From the IMG/VR virus record IMGVR_UViG_3300032236_001478, positions 1-64,000 of that record: a stretch of DNA of 64,000 nucleotides; one strand, written 5' to 3'. Positions 1-7,352 of this stretch are shown here, piece by piece. The DNA comes from a virus. Positions within the stretch are counted from its first letter, which is position 1; every line of letters starts with the position of its first letter. The translations under genes and the position numbers were made by a program. Below the pieces are notes generated by a model that ran no database searches, had not been told where the DNA came from, and was given only the letters and a program-made list of their open reading frames with translations.

Positions 1-2
1 CA

Positions 3-1484
3 AACGCTATTAATTTAGGTGCAGGTAAAACATATACCTTTATGGCGAGATACCAAAACTGGGGTGGTGGTTGGGGTATGTATGTTGCATGGAAAAGACC
101 ATCACAAAATAGTTATACAACTCAAGCAGATGAGGTATATTCAACACCACCAGCATCACCAACTAAAAAGGGATTTGTTGATTTTAATACAAATACAAAT
201 TTAGACCCAACTAAGTTTTCAATAGGAACCACATTAAGTTCAACGGGTACGGTGGATATAACAACATTATTAGATAGTGTAAAAATATCTAATGGATATA
301 AAGCTGGAATTACCGCGGGACAAACTGAATGGAGTTATGTGAATATATCCAATGGAACAACAACTCTTTACATTGATTTAAGAGAGTTTGGAAATGTTAC
401 ACCATCAACTGTTAATAGTGTTTCAATTTTAGATGTTTATAATGGTCCTGTTACGTTTATTAATAGTGACATATATTGGGCCGAATATTCAGTTCCATCA
501 ACATTACCAAAAGTAACAGATGGTAGTTCAACATATAATTCAAATATAAGAAATGCTGGATATAGTAATTACGCATTTTCTTGTGGTGTCGGATTTACAG
601 CAACTCAAATTTATAAACCACAAACATTTACAGTCACAACTACAAATAATTTAACAACATTATATAATAGCATAGTAACCGTATCAGATGTGTATTTAGC
701 ATTTCAGGAATATTCAAATCAAGGTTTATTTGGTAATCAAACTGGAACATCTTTTACATATGGTATTCAATATCAAAATGCAGATATAAACAATGATGGT
801 ATATTCAATGAAGCAGATTGTTTCCTATTATTAGAAAATTTGACAGGTGCAAAACCATTGGTAGATACTTTTAATCTTAATAAAACATTAAGAATAATAC
901 CACAATCAAAATATGATAGTATTGGAAAATCTAATTGGAATACATTTACAAATCCATTAAGTGCTTCATATACATTTGATATAAACACAGGTAAATCAAC
1001 TGATACATTAAATTTAGCAGTAGCTTGGAAAGGTGATGTTAATTTATCTCATTCATCTACACCAACATCAAATAGTTACACAACAATGTCTATTAAATCG
1101 ATGGTGGTTAGTAATGAAATACAATCAACTATTATATCAGAATTGGTTGGTGATTCTGTTGTTGTTACGATTACATTGAATCCGTTATCACAACAATTGG
1201 TAGGAACTCAATTTATGATAAACTATGATAATACATTATTAAAGTTCTCAAGTGCAACATTTAATACTAAAGGTAATCCCACAAACTATGGAACCGATAA
1301 AGGATCTTATATAAACGTAGGATCAATTATTAGTGATGGTAGTACAACTTTAGATAATACCACATCATATAAAATAAGTTTCAAAACATTAACAAAACTA
1401 AATAACATATTTGGTTTGATATCGGTAGGCGGTACAGATGCTGTTAATCAAGGTGGAACACAACTTAAAATTAGATTAATATGA
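3..1484 (+). CDS. Virion adhesin/fibre-like protein with dockerin-like and cohesin-like modules, 5' end outside window
   Basis: The frame is open to the left edge of the window, so the ATG at 42 is probably internal and the true start lies upstream. The protein is rich in Thr, Ser and Asn and is predicted to be mostly beta-strand, as in phage fibres. Near 780-850 it carries a calcium-loop segment (ADINNDGIFNEAD) followed by a Leu-rich helix ending LTG, the form of a type I dockerin repeat; the preceding VSDVYLAF segment resembles the second half of a degenerate first repeat. From about 1126 to the end, a pattern with GDSVVVTITL, VGTQFMINYDNTLLKF and a final VGGTDAV strand resembles a cohesin fold. 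It overlaps the next gene by 4 bp. The virion role is inferred from composition and context. Confidence 0.65.
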   Translation, partial: NAINLGAGKTYTFMARYQNWGGGWGMYVAWKRPSQNSYTTQADEVYSTPPASPTKKGFVDFNTNTNLDPTKFSIGTTLSSTGTVDITTLLDSVKISNGYKAGITAGQTEWSYVNISNGTTTLYIDLREFGNVTPSTVNSVSILDVYNGPVTFINSDIYWAEYSVPSTLPKVTDGSSTYNSNIRNAGYSNYAFSCGVGFTATQIYKPQTFTVTTTNNLTTLYNSIVTVSDVYLAFQEYSNQGLFGNQTGTSFTYGIQYQNADINNDGIFNEADCFLLLENLTGAKPLVDTFNLNKTLRIIPQSKYDSIGKSNWNTFTNPLSASYTFDINTGKSTDTLNLAVAWKGDVNLSHSSTPTSNSYTTMSIKSMVVSNEIQSTIISELVGDSVVVTITLNPLSQQLVGTQFMINYDNTLLKFSSATFNTKGNPTNYGTDKGSYINVGSIISDGSTTLDNTTSYKISFKTLTKLNNIFGLISVGGTDAVNQGGTQLKIRLI

Positions 1485-1837
1485 TGAATAGTATCAAAGT
1501 TATAATATTGTGTTGTGTCATTTTTATAATATCATGCAGAAAAACGGTATCAACACCACCAATTCAATCGATAACTAGAGATTTTTTTGCAAACTCAATT
1601 AACACAGTTTCTAATGGTGATTCAATTAACTTCACCTTACAAACAGGGGGGGTTTATACGTTAACCATGATTGATACAATACAAAATCAAGTGGTAAGTA
1701 GAGAAAGATTTACTGGTAAAGTCGGAATGAATTCATTAAACATATACACAAAAACCTTAACTCAAACCTACTTAACCGTAGTATTAACAGACAATAATAA
1801 TAATCAAATAAACAAAACAAAAATAACAATTAAATAA
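1481..1837 (+). CDS. Small lipoprotein with T9SS-tail-like beta domain
   Basis: The N-terminus is a hydrophobic signal segment ending in the lipobox IISC, so the mature protein should start at a lipidated Cys. The body (about 95 aa) is a small beta-sandwich candidate with the pattern of Bacteroidota C-terminal sorting/adhesion domains: TLTMIDTIQNQVV, then SLNIYTKTL, then LTVVLTDNNNNQI and a basic last strand. The start is ATG 1481 or 1484 (ATGATGA). It overlaps both neighbours, so it is translationally coupled between the adhesin gene and a second lipoprotein gene. It could be a lipid-anchored host-surface factor such as a receptor blocker; that is inference. Confidence 0.7.
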   Translation: MMNSIKVIILCCVIFIISCRKTVSTPPIQSITRDFFANSINTVSNGDSINFTLQTGGVYTLTMIDTIQNQVVSRERFTGKVGMNSLNIYTKTLTQTYLTVVLTDNNNNQINKTKITIK

Positions 1838-2205
1838 TGAAAAAACTATCTCTCCTTATCGGTTTATTCGTTCTTGTTGGATGTAGTAAAAATGTACCTC
1901 TAGCAGTAACACAACCTCAAATTGATCCAAACTTAGCAATTGCAAGTACTGTTGGTGTAAAATTACAAACAGCATTTGTAACTTCCGAAGTTTCAATGAA
2001 CATTAAAAGTCAAACAGCACAGACAGTAACAGTTAAAATTTTAGACATTACCAATAGAGTAGTTTCTAAATCAGTAAGTGATGTGAAAGTTGGCGACAAT
2101 GTGTTATCACTATACACATCTGCATTTCCATCTTCAGCATATAGAATAGCTGTTTATGACGCAAACGGTAATCTAATTGCAATTACTGATTTTAATAAAA
2201 TCTAA
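1837..2205 (+). CDS. Second small lipoprotein with T9SS-tail-like domain
   Basis: A signal peptide with lipobox LVGC is followed by a spacer of about 30 aa and a domain (VTVKILDITNRVVSK, then VLSLYTSAF, YRIAVYDANGNLI) that fits the strand and turn pattern of type A T9SS C-terminal domains better than its upstream neighbour does. Unlike true T9SS cargo it is a short lipoprotein with no passenger domain. The start codon shares one base with the preceding stop (TAATG). The pair looks like an ancient tandem duplication. The function is unknown; surface masking or superinfection exclusion is possible. Confidence 0.7.
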   Translation: MKKLSLLIGLFVLVGCSKNVPLAVTQPQIDPNLAIASTVGVKLQTAFVTSEVSMNIKSQTAQTVTVKILDITNRVVSKSVSDVKVGDNVLSLYTSAFPSSAYRIAVYDANGNLIAITDFNKI

Positions 2206-2230
2206 CATAATTATATAAAAAGAGAATTAT

Positions 2231-2596
2231 ATGGCAAAAGCTAAAAAAGAACAAACACCAGACGAAGCAATGGCTAAAAATGAGAAGCATAATGACGGAA
2301 CCATGAGTGGTCTTAAAAAGACTATTATTGGTACAGTTGGTACTTTAGTAACAGCTGGGGGTGCATTTTTAATGACTTATTTACAAAAGCCAAAAGAAGG
2401 TGAAAACAAACAAGCTACTCCTCAATCAATAAACATTAACCTTCCAGCTCAACAACAAGCTGCTGCAGGTAAAACTGTTATTATTAAGGAAAAGGGTGCC
2501 GCAGGATCTAATGTTCCAGCAGCAAAACCAGCTGAAACACCAAAACCTAAAAAGAAAGAAGGTGATGAGTTTAAGGAAAAACCAGCTCAATGGTAG
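2231..2596 (+). CDS. Small single-span membrane protein with Ala/Pro/Lys-rich tail
   Basis: This 121-aa protein has a charged N-terminus (about 30 aa), one transmembrane segment near residues 30-50 (TIIGTVGTLVTAGGAFLMTYL) and a Pro/Ala/Lys-rich tail with PKPKKKEG close to the end. That layout fits a spanin-like or holin-associated protein spanning the periplasm, but no family is recognised. The start at 2231 follows an A-rich leader without a Shine-Dalgarno sequence, typical of this genome. It is followed by a tiny overlapping membrane-peptide gene. Confidence 0.6.
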   Translation: MAKAKKEQTPDEAMAKNEKHNDGTMSGLKKTIIGTVGTLVTAGGAFLMTYLQKPKEGENKQATPQSININLPAQQQAAAGKTVIIKEKGAAGSNVPAAKPAETPKPKKKEGDEFKEKPAQW

Positions 2597-2691
2597 TCTA
2601 TTACCAAATAGGAACAATAATTATAATGATAGGAATCGTGTCTCTCCTGACAATATTATCATTTAAAATTAAAAAGAAAGACAATGGCTGA
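2590..2691 (+). CDS. 33-residue membrane peptide, overlapping both neighbours
   Basis: ATG 2590 lies inside the last codons of the preceding gene, and the TGA at 2689-2691 lies inside the first codons of the next one, so the three frames are interlocked. The peptide (MVVYYQIGTIIIMIGIV... ending KIKKKDNG) is one hydrophobic helix with a Lys-rich C-terminus, the form of a small inner-membrane peptide with a cytoplasmic tail. The tight coupling and clean topology argue that it is real. A later in-frame ATG at 2626 is an alternative start. Confidence 0.5.
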   Translation: MVVYYQIGTIIIMIGIVSLLTILSFKIKKKDNG

Positions 2692-3262
2692 CGAACAAAA
2701 TCACGGATTTAGGGATTTATTAAATAAAATGATGGCAAGAAGATGGTATATCTCTGCCATGGTATTGGGTGGATTTATGTTAATCATAATAGGAATTTTT
2801 GTTGCTATTATGGATAAAAACCCAATGTCAACAGAATGGAAAGAACTTTTATTATTGTTATTGGGTGCGTTCATCGGTAGTTATGGTAAAATCATTGACT
2901 ACTGGTTTAGCGACATGGATAAAGATAAAATGTTAGTTCAGAAAATGGATGAAGAAGACGGTACCACATTATCTAACACAAATGATATGAAGGAATCCAA
3001 TCATAATTACGCACCATTAATTCCTGATGCATTTGCTAATGCTGCTGTTAAAGCACAAGAAATGCAGGTTGTTGAAAATAAACAGGAATTTGAATTAGCG
3101 AAAAAGGAACAAGAACACAAACACGAAATGGAACTTCTTAATTTTCATCACGAGCATCGTCAATGCGAGCATGATTGGGTTGATGATGGACAGGGTGGTT
3201 TAGAATGTTCTAAGTGTGGTAAAATAAAAGACCCTGATCACCATGATGTGACTGAGGGGTAA
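2684..3262 (+). CDS. Two-span membrane protein with C-terminal zinc-finger-like tail
   Basis: This 192-aa protein has transmembrane segments at about residues 24-44 and 58-75 (WKELLLLLLGAFIGSYGK), then a coiled-coil-like region rich in Glu, Lys and Gln, and a His/Cys-rich end: HHEHRQCEHDW followed about 15 aa later by CSKCGK. The Cys/His spacing suggests one bound zinc. The two-helix hairpin with a long charged tail is consistent with a holin or holin regulator; no named family is recognised. It lies among other small membrane genes and the operon runs in one direction. Confidence 0.55.
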   Translation: MADEQNHGFRDLLNKMMARRWYISAMVLGGFMLIIIGIFVAIMDKNPMSTEWKELLLLLLGAFIGSYGKIIDYWFSDMDKDKMLVQKMDEEDGTTLSNTNDMKESNHNYAPLIPDAFANAAVKAQEMQVVENKQEFELAKKEQEHKHEMELLNFHHEHRQCEHDWVDDGQGGLECSKCGKIKDPDHHDVTEG

Positions 3263-3291
3263 TAAATAAACAATGACAAAAATTAAAAACT

Positions 3292-3546
3292 ATGACATTT
3301 AAACAATGGTTAATTGAACTTTTCAAGGATGAAAGAGGTGCGATCTCTGTTAAACCAGTGGTAGCATTTATCGGAGCAATGTTCTTATGTATCACAATGA
3401 TAGCTAACAGCTATTCAGCAAAAGACATTGCACCATCGGACAAATTGGTCGATGCGGTAATGATTATCACAGCAATAGGTATGGGGGCCGACACTGTTGA
3501 TAAGTTCAGTAAAAAAGATACACCTAAGGAAGAATCTGAAGGTTAA
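3292..3546 (+). CDS. Holin-like protein
   Basis: This 84-aa protein has an amphipathic N-terminus (MTFKQWLIELFKDERG), two hydrophobic segments at about residues 22-42 and 52-68, and an acidic/Lys-rich C-terminal tail. The size and two-span topology are typical of class II holins, and the gene sits last before a strong terminator in a cluster of membrane proteins. No endolysin is visible in the window, so the lysis role is inferred. Confidence 0.5.
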   Translation: MTFKQWLIELFKDERGAISVKPVVAFIGAMFLCITMIANSYSAKDIAPSDKLVDAVMIITAIGMGADTVDKFSKKDTPKEESEG

Positions 3547-3550
3547 ATTA

Positions 3551-3574
3551 AGGGAGTTAAAAACTCCCTTTTTT
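3551..3574 (+). terminator. Rho-independent terminator
   Basis: An 8-9 bp stem (AAGGGAGTT / AACTCCCTT) with a short A-rich loop runs into a T tract, directly after the holin-like gene. Confidence 0.9.
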
Positions 3575-3578
3575 GTTG

Positions 3579-3586
3579 TATTTATT
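3579..3586 (+). promoter_or_regulatory. Late-type box TATTTATT
   Basis: TATTTATT lies 13 nt before ATG 3600 and directly after a terminator, as expected for a new transcription start. Confidence 0.5.
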
Positions 3587-3599
3587 GAAAAGGTATTTT

Positions 3600-3815
3600 A
3601 TGAAAAAAATAATCGACATCCTATTTAATGTATTTGTTAGATTAGTATTTGCTTGGGTTGTATTGGCATTTTGTTTCCAAGTTTACATGGTTTATGTTCA
3701 TTTTACAGATGAAGAAAAAGAGCAAAGAATGGCTAACGAATTTGCATGGAAATTTGATGGTAGATTTAGTAATCAACCTGGTAATATATGGTACAAAGAA
3801 CCTAAAACAAAGTAG
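3600..3815 (+). CDS. Small single-span membrane protein
   Basis: ATG 3600 is preferred over an upstream TTG (3573), because the TTG overlaps the terminator and promoter box. The product is about 71 aa with one long transmembrane segment (about residues 5-30, aromatic-rich) followed by a charged domain with DEEKEQRMANEFAWKF and ending WYKEPKTK. No family is recognised. It is followed 2 nt later by the FeoA-like gene, so the two are probably co-transcribed. Confidence 0.6.
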   Translation: MKKIIDILFNVFVRLVFAWVVLAFCFQVYMVYVHFTDEEKEQRMANEFAWKFDGRFSNQPGNIWYKEPKTK

Positions 3816-3817
3816 AA

Positions 3818-4054
3818 ATGAGTGTATTTGATGTTTTAGATGTACCTCAACCTGAAAACTGTGAAAGATGTACACCTTGTTTAAGGTTACGAATGATGGA
3901 AATGGGGTTTATTACAGGTCAAAAAATTGAAATAAAAAATAAACGTATGGGTTTATGGTTGGTAAATTTATTATCTGATAATGATGATGTTATGTCAACC
4001 GTAGCACTTAGACAAGAAGAATTAGATAGAATTTGTTTAAAAGAAATAAAATAG
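3818..4054 (+). CDS. FeoA-like SH3-fold protein with N-terminal Cys cluster
   Basis: This 78-aa protein matches the core pattern of FeoA domains: MMEMGFITGQKIEIKNK, a strand, and a final VALRQEELDRI that corresponds to the FeoA 'alr..ea..i' end. FeoA is a small cytoplasmic SH3-like protein that assists FeoB in ferrous iron uptake; no FeoB is visible here. An N-terminal C-x2-C-x2-C cluster (Cys15, 18, 21) could bind metal. A stand-alone FeoA domain in a phage envelope cassette is unusual; it may act as a protein-protein or metal-sensing adaptor. Confidence 0.65.
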   Translation: MSVFDVLDVPQPENCERCTPCLRLRMMEMGFITGQKIEIKNKRMGLWLVNLLSDNDDVMSTVALRQEELDRICLKEIK

Positions 4055-4059
4055 AATAT

Positions 4060-4779
4060 ATGAAAAAATTGTTAATTTTTTTAATGGCATGTTTGGTTAG
4101 CTTTACAGTAAGTAGTCAAACAATAGGAAAAACTAAAACGGAAGAATTTAAAGCTGACTTTGAGAAAAAGAAAGATATTTCAGCTTTTATGAATTATTCA
4201 GGACCTCAAATTCCGATCCAAATCCTTAAATGTGGTATCAATGACGAAACTTACGAAATGTACCCAGAATTAAAGGAAAAACGTGTAGGATTGGGTGTTG
4301 CTAACATTACATTAGAATATCTCGATAATCTTGGACGTTTTATGTTCACAGAAGATAAGACAGAAATAAAGAATAGGATGATTACCCAATATAAAGCATC
4401 TCAGGCTGGTATTTCTGAAGATAAATTAGATGGTCGCGGTAAAATTCGTTTAGCACATTATTTTGTGGAAATTGAGGTATATGATTATTCAGTATCGGAA
4501 GACGAAACCATCAATCTAAAAGATGGTATTAAGGACAATATGGTTACACGTATAGGTTTACAAGTTAGATTTACTGATGCGGAAACTGGTACAATTATTG
4601 GTGCATCTGGTTTAGGCGAAGCTAAGACAAACCGTGAATTAACATTATTGTCAGATGCAACTGTTGACCCTATTAAATTTAACCAATCAACAATTTCAAT
4701 TGCAACTAAAAAAGCCTTAGATATAGCATGTGCGAATATTCTTGATAAGATGATCAAGAAGGGTGTATTTAAGAACTAA
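4060..4779 (+). CDS. CsgG-like exported protein
   Basis: ATG 4060 begins a clear signal peptide (MKKLLIFLMACLVSFTVSSQ), probably cut after the SSQ region by signal peptidase I; there is no lipobox, unlike true CsgG. The mature 220 aa follow the CsgG-family pattern: a first strand region, RVGLGVANITLEYLDNLGRF, a segment ending in a putative outer-surface strand, then DAETGTIIGASGLGEA and a final helix (ALDIACANILDKM). CsgG forms the outer-membrane curli secretion pore. In a phage this could be a periplasmic or outer-membrane assembly factor. It ends 2 nt before a beta-barrel gene and is probably coupled to it. Confidence 0.65.
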   Translation: MKKLLIFLMACLVSFTVSSQTIGKTKTEEFKADFEKKKDISAFMNYSGPQIPIQILKCGINDETYEMYPELKEKRVGLGVANITLEYLDNLGRFMFTEDKTEIKNRMITQYKASQAGISEDKLDGRGKIRLAHYFVEIEVYDYSVSEDETINLKDGIKDNMVTRIGLQVRFTDAETGTIIGASGLGEAKTNRELTLLSDATVDPIKFNQSTISIATKKALDIACANILDKMIKKGVFKN

Positions 4780-4781
4780 TA

Positions 4782-6410
4782 ATGAAAAAAATAATATTAT
4801 CTCTCCTAATATTATGTTTCGTTGGTTTTAAATCATACGGACAAGTTTACACTCAAACATTTGTTGATAAATGTACTGGGGAAATAAAAATTGCAACAAC
4901 TACATATGTTAATGGTAGTGCTGTTGTATCTTTTTACAATCAAATAAAAACATTTACTCAAGTTCAAGCAACAAATGGCACATTACAAGCTTGGTTGCAA
5001 CAAACATATAACGATTATAATTCATCAGCTTGTCCTGTAAGTCAAACAGTTCAACAAACAGTACAAAATACAGTTTCACAAGCAGCTGCGGCAGCGGCTT
5101 CATCTGCAGCTTCTAATGCCGCATCTAGCGCTGCATCAAGTGCGGCAAGTTCGGCGGCATCAAGTGCTGCTTCTTCATCAGCTAGTTCAGCGGCGAGTAG
5201 TTCAGCGTCATCAGCAGCATCATCTTCGGCAAGTTCTGCTGCAAGTGGTTCAGCAAGTGGAGCGGCATCCTCATCAGCAAGCGGAGCAGCGTCATCATCG
5301 GCTGGTAGTACTTCAACTTCTAGCGCACCACCTGCAAGTAGTTCATCATCAAGTTCTGGTGGATCTACAACATCAGGTGGAAATACTGAAAGTAGTTCGT
5401 CATCATCAAGTGGATCATCTTCTAGTTCGACATCAAGTGGTGGTGAAAGTAGTTCATCATCATCAAGTGGATCATCTTCTAGTTCTAGTAGTTCATCGTC
5501 ATCAGATAGTAAACCAGCATCATCTAGTTCATCATCTGATAGTAAAAGTAGTTCATCAGAAAGTAAATCATCATCTTCAGAATCTAAATCAGAAAGTAAG
5601 AGTGAATCCAAATCTGAAAGTAAATCAGAGTCAAAATCTGATAGTAAAAAATCAGATGATAAAAAACAAGAAGAACAAAAAAAGAAAGAGGAACAACAAA
5701 AGAAAAAAGAAGAGCAACAAAAAAAGAAAGAAGAAAAGAAAAAACAAAACGCATTAAATCCAACTTTAATAGCATCAGATTTAACAACAACGGAGGGACA
5801 AAATAAACAATATAGTGCGATATTGGGATTGGGTTGGAGTAAATCTTCGTTAATGGGTGATGAATCGTATAGTGCAAATGCTATGATATGGTCAACATTA
5901 AATCAATTTGCGTTAAGTGGCGGTTATACTAAAATGAATATGGATAATGGTAAATTAAATTCAATCAGTTCATATGGTTTAACGACAGCATATTTAAGTG
6001 GTAACATAATGAATTTAGTTAGTTATACTTGGATTAAACCAAATCCAAAATATGGCACATATGGTTACAATGTTGGCGTAATTAACTTATTGCTAAGAAA
6101 CACAAATAAAACTGGATATGATCCTGGATATATTACATCAGCTGTTGTGTTTTGGACTAAACCATTTACATATAGTCCTAAGTTAACATATTCACCACAA
6201 ATTTTTGCGATGTCATCACCTATGTCATATAATTCATTAACGGGATCGACTTTAGTAAACAGACATTTTGGATTTTTAGTAGGAACTAGTGTTGATTATA
6301 AATTATCAAAAAGATTTGGTATGAGTTTCAACTATAAGTTGAATATGAGCACACAACCAGGTTCACACTTTACAAATAACTTTTTGATTGGGTCAAGAAT
6401 GGTATTGTAA
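4782..6410 (+). CDS. Secreted outer-membrane barrel-like protein with Ala/Ser/Lys-rich linker
   Basis: The N-terminal signal peptide (about residues 1-20, cut after SYGQ) leads into a small domain of about 70 aa. Then comes a very long low-complexity region: Ala/Ser repeats from about residue 99, Ser/Gly blocks, Ser-Glu-Ser-Lys repeats to about 286, and a Lys/Glu/Gln tract to about 323. The last 220 aa alternate hydrophobic and polar residues with many aromatic and Gly positions and end in a short hydrophobic strand (RMVL), as in outer-membrane beta-barrels. The linker could cross the periplasm or peptidoglycan. It sits next to the CsgG-like gene, so a joint export or envelope complex is possible. 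Specific function unknown. Confidence 0.6.
   Translation: MKKIILSLLILCFVGFKSYGQVYTQTFVDKCTGEIKIATTTYVNGSAVVSFYNQIKTFTQVQATNGTLQAWLQQTYNDYNSSACPVSQTVQQTVQNTVSQAAAAAASSAASNAASSAASSAASSAASSAASSSASSAASSSASSAASSSASSAASGSASGAASSSASGAASSSAGSTSTSSAPPASSSSSSSGGSTTSGGNTESSSSSSSGSSSSSTSSGGESSSSSSSGSSSSSSSSSSSDSKPASSSSSSDSKSSSSESKSSSSESKSESKSESKSESKSESKSDSKKSDDKKQEEQKKKEEQQKKKEEQQKKKEEKKKQNALNPTLIASDLTTTEGQNKQYSAILGLGWSKSSLMGDESYSANAMIWSTLNQFALSGGYTKMNMDNGKLNSISSYGLTTAYLSGNIMNLVSYTWIKPNPKYGTYGYNVGVINLLLRNTNKTGYDPGYITSAVVFWTKPFTYSPKLTYSPQIFAMSSPMSYNSLTGSTLVNRHFGFLVGTSVDYKLSKRFGMSFNYKLNMSTQPGSHFTNNFLIGSRMVL
5388..5485 (+). repeat. 41-nt direct repeat in the Ser-rich linker
   Basis: Positions 5388-5428 and 5445-5485 are the same 41 nt except for one base, in frame and 57 nt apart. 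The surrounding 5080-5640 consists of TCA/AGT/AGC/GCA codon repeats that could slip or recombine. Confidence 0.85.
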
Positions 6411-6441
6411 AAAAAATCCTCGAAGTAGAAACCCCGAGGAT
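6411..6441. terminator. Bidirectional terminator between convergent genes
   Basis: The stem ATCCTCG / CGAGGAT encloses a loop of about 12 nt. A run of seven A on the left makes it a strong T-tract terminator for minus-strand transcripts; the plus-strand side has a weaker T tract. Confidence 0.75.
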
Positions 6442-6495
6442 GTTTGACAAAAATTAAAAGTATCTCTCCTGATACTAATAAAATTTACAATTTAT

Positions 6496-6816
6496 TTATT
6501 TATTTGTAAACTCTTTATATAAAGAATTTATTTCGCCACAAATCTCAAATTCTTCAATTTCCTCAAAATGTGGCATCAAATCTCTTTTCAACACAATATG
6601 TTCATCTCTATTGAATACTAATTCAGTATCCCATACTTCTTCACGAATAGTAGCCGAAATAGCTAATATTAATGTTTTCTTTCTCTTGTCTCTAAATGTC
6701 TTGAATAGCTCAAAAATAGATTTGTAAATCTCGGTTTTGGTATCCAAATAAAAATCATCATAATTTTTGTATAACTTATTGAATGATATTGATTTGTGGG
6801 GTTTTTTTAGTGCCAT
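6496..6816 (-). CDS. Hypothetical protein
   Basis: This 106-aa charged protein has no signal peptide or transmembrane segment. Lys/Tyr-rich helices at the N-terminus (FNKLYKNYDDFYLDTKTEIYK) are followed by a hydrophobic strand (KTLILAISATI) and a Glu-rich C-terminal half. It is not recognised. It has its own late-type box upstream and is the last gene before the bidirectional terminator. Confidence 0.6.
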   Translation of the reverse strand: MALKKPHKSISFNKLYKNYDDFYLDTKTEIYKSIFELFKTFRDKRKKTLILAISATIREEVWDTELVFNRDEHIVLKRDLMPHFEEIEEFEICGEINSLYKEFTNK

Positions 6817-6850
6817 GGCGAGTTAGTTTTAGTGATATATCAAAATTAAG

Positions 6851-6858
6851 TATAAATA
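6851..6858 (-). promoter_or_regulatory. Late-type box TATTTATA (minus sense)
   Basis: TATTTATA reads toward the gene starting at 6816, 34 nt upstream of its ATG, in the short gap after the RNA-repair cassette. Confidence 0.5.
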
Positions 6859-6883
6859 CTGATTAAACCAAACGAAAAAATCC

Positions 6884-7348
6884 TTATTGTTCTTTTCTTT
6901 TCCACTTTGCTTCTCTTAATTCTGGGGATAGTTTAAACTGCTCGTCAATTGTATGTTCAATTTCAACATGCACGCATTTTTGTGGTAATTTGAAATTTTT
7001 ATAATAATTGTTAACGTATCCAATTATATTAGCTGACCCTATTGGATTTGCGGAGTGAACGTAAATTTGTGGTAAGGGTATACCTGTTGATATACTTTCA
7101 GAAACCAAGAATTTAGCTGCGTCGTATCCAGTTTTTTCTGTGATATTAGAATAATCAATCATATAATTTTCTTTAACATTATTATAATATTCTATCATTG
7201 CAGTTTCACCTAAATCGTGATCAAGTGATATCAACTCAAATTTTTCTAAACCATGTAATTTTATTTCATATACTAATTCATCATAGTTTCTAACTAATTT
7301 CCAATCTTTATGTGTTGGTATTCTAACATCGTCAAGATATAATCTCAT
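6884..7348 (-). CDS. Cyclic-phosphate-processing receiver-domain (cREC) protein
   Basis: The product begins MRLYLDDVRIP and contains ISLDHDLG at residues 40-47, the two acidic signatures of the cREC receiver-like family. That family was predicted, from its repeated association with RNA ligases and kinases, to process 2',3'-cyclic phosphate RNA ends. Asp6, Asp7, Asp43, His44 and Asp45 are the likely active-site residues. A later IYVHSAN strand fits the receiver fold. ATG 7348 is chosen because the LYLDD strand normally opens the family; ATG 7363, which overlaps the stop of the RNA ligase gene, is an alternative. It is directly downstream of the ligase gene and is probably translated by coupling. 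Confidence 0.7.
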   Translation of the reverse strand: MRLYLDDVRIPTHKDWKLVRNYDELVYEIKLHGLEKFELISLDHDLGETAMIEYYNNVKENYMIDYSNITEKTGYDAAKFLVSESISTGIPLPQIYVHSANPIGSANIIGYVNNYYKNFKLPQKCVHVEIEHTIDEQFKLSPELREAKWKRKEQ

Positions 7349-7352
7349 TTTT

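Noticed and set aside
42-1484. ATG 42 as the true start of the first gene
   Set aside because: The frame is open to the window edge and codes a plausible strand (NAINLGAGKTYTF) before it, so the start is outside the window.
4033-4060. Upstream TTG start for the CsgG-like gene
   Set aside because: It would place nine residues before a complete signal peptide that begins at ATG 4060.
5051-5611. Long minus-strand open frame of 186 codons across the Ser-rich linker
   Set aside because: It is the reverse of the repeated Ser/Ala codons and yields only Asp/Glu/Leu/Ala low complexity. The plus-strand frame has signal peptide, linker and barrel.
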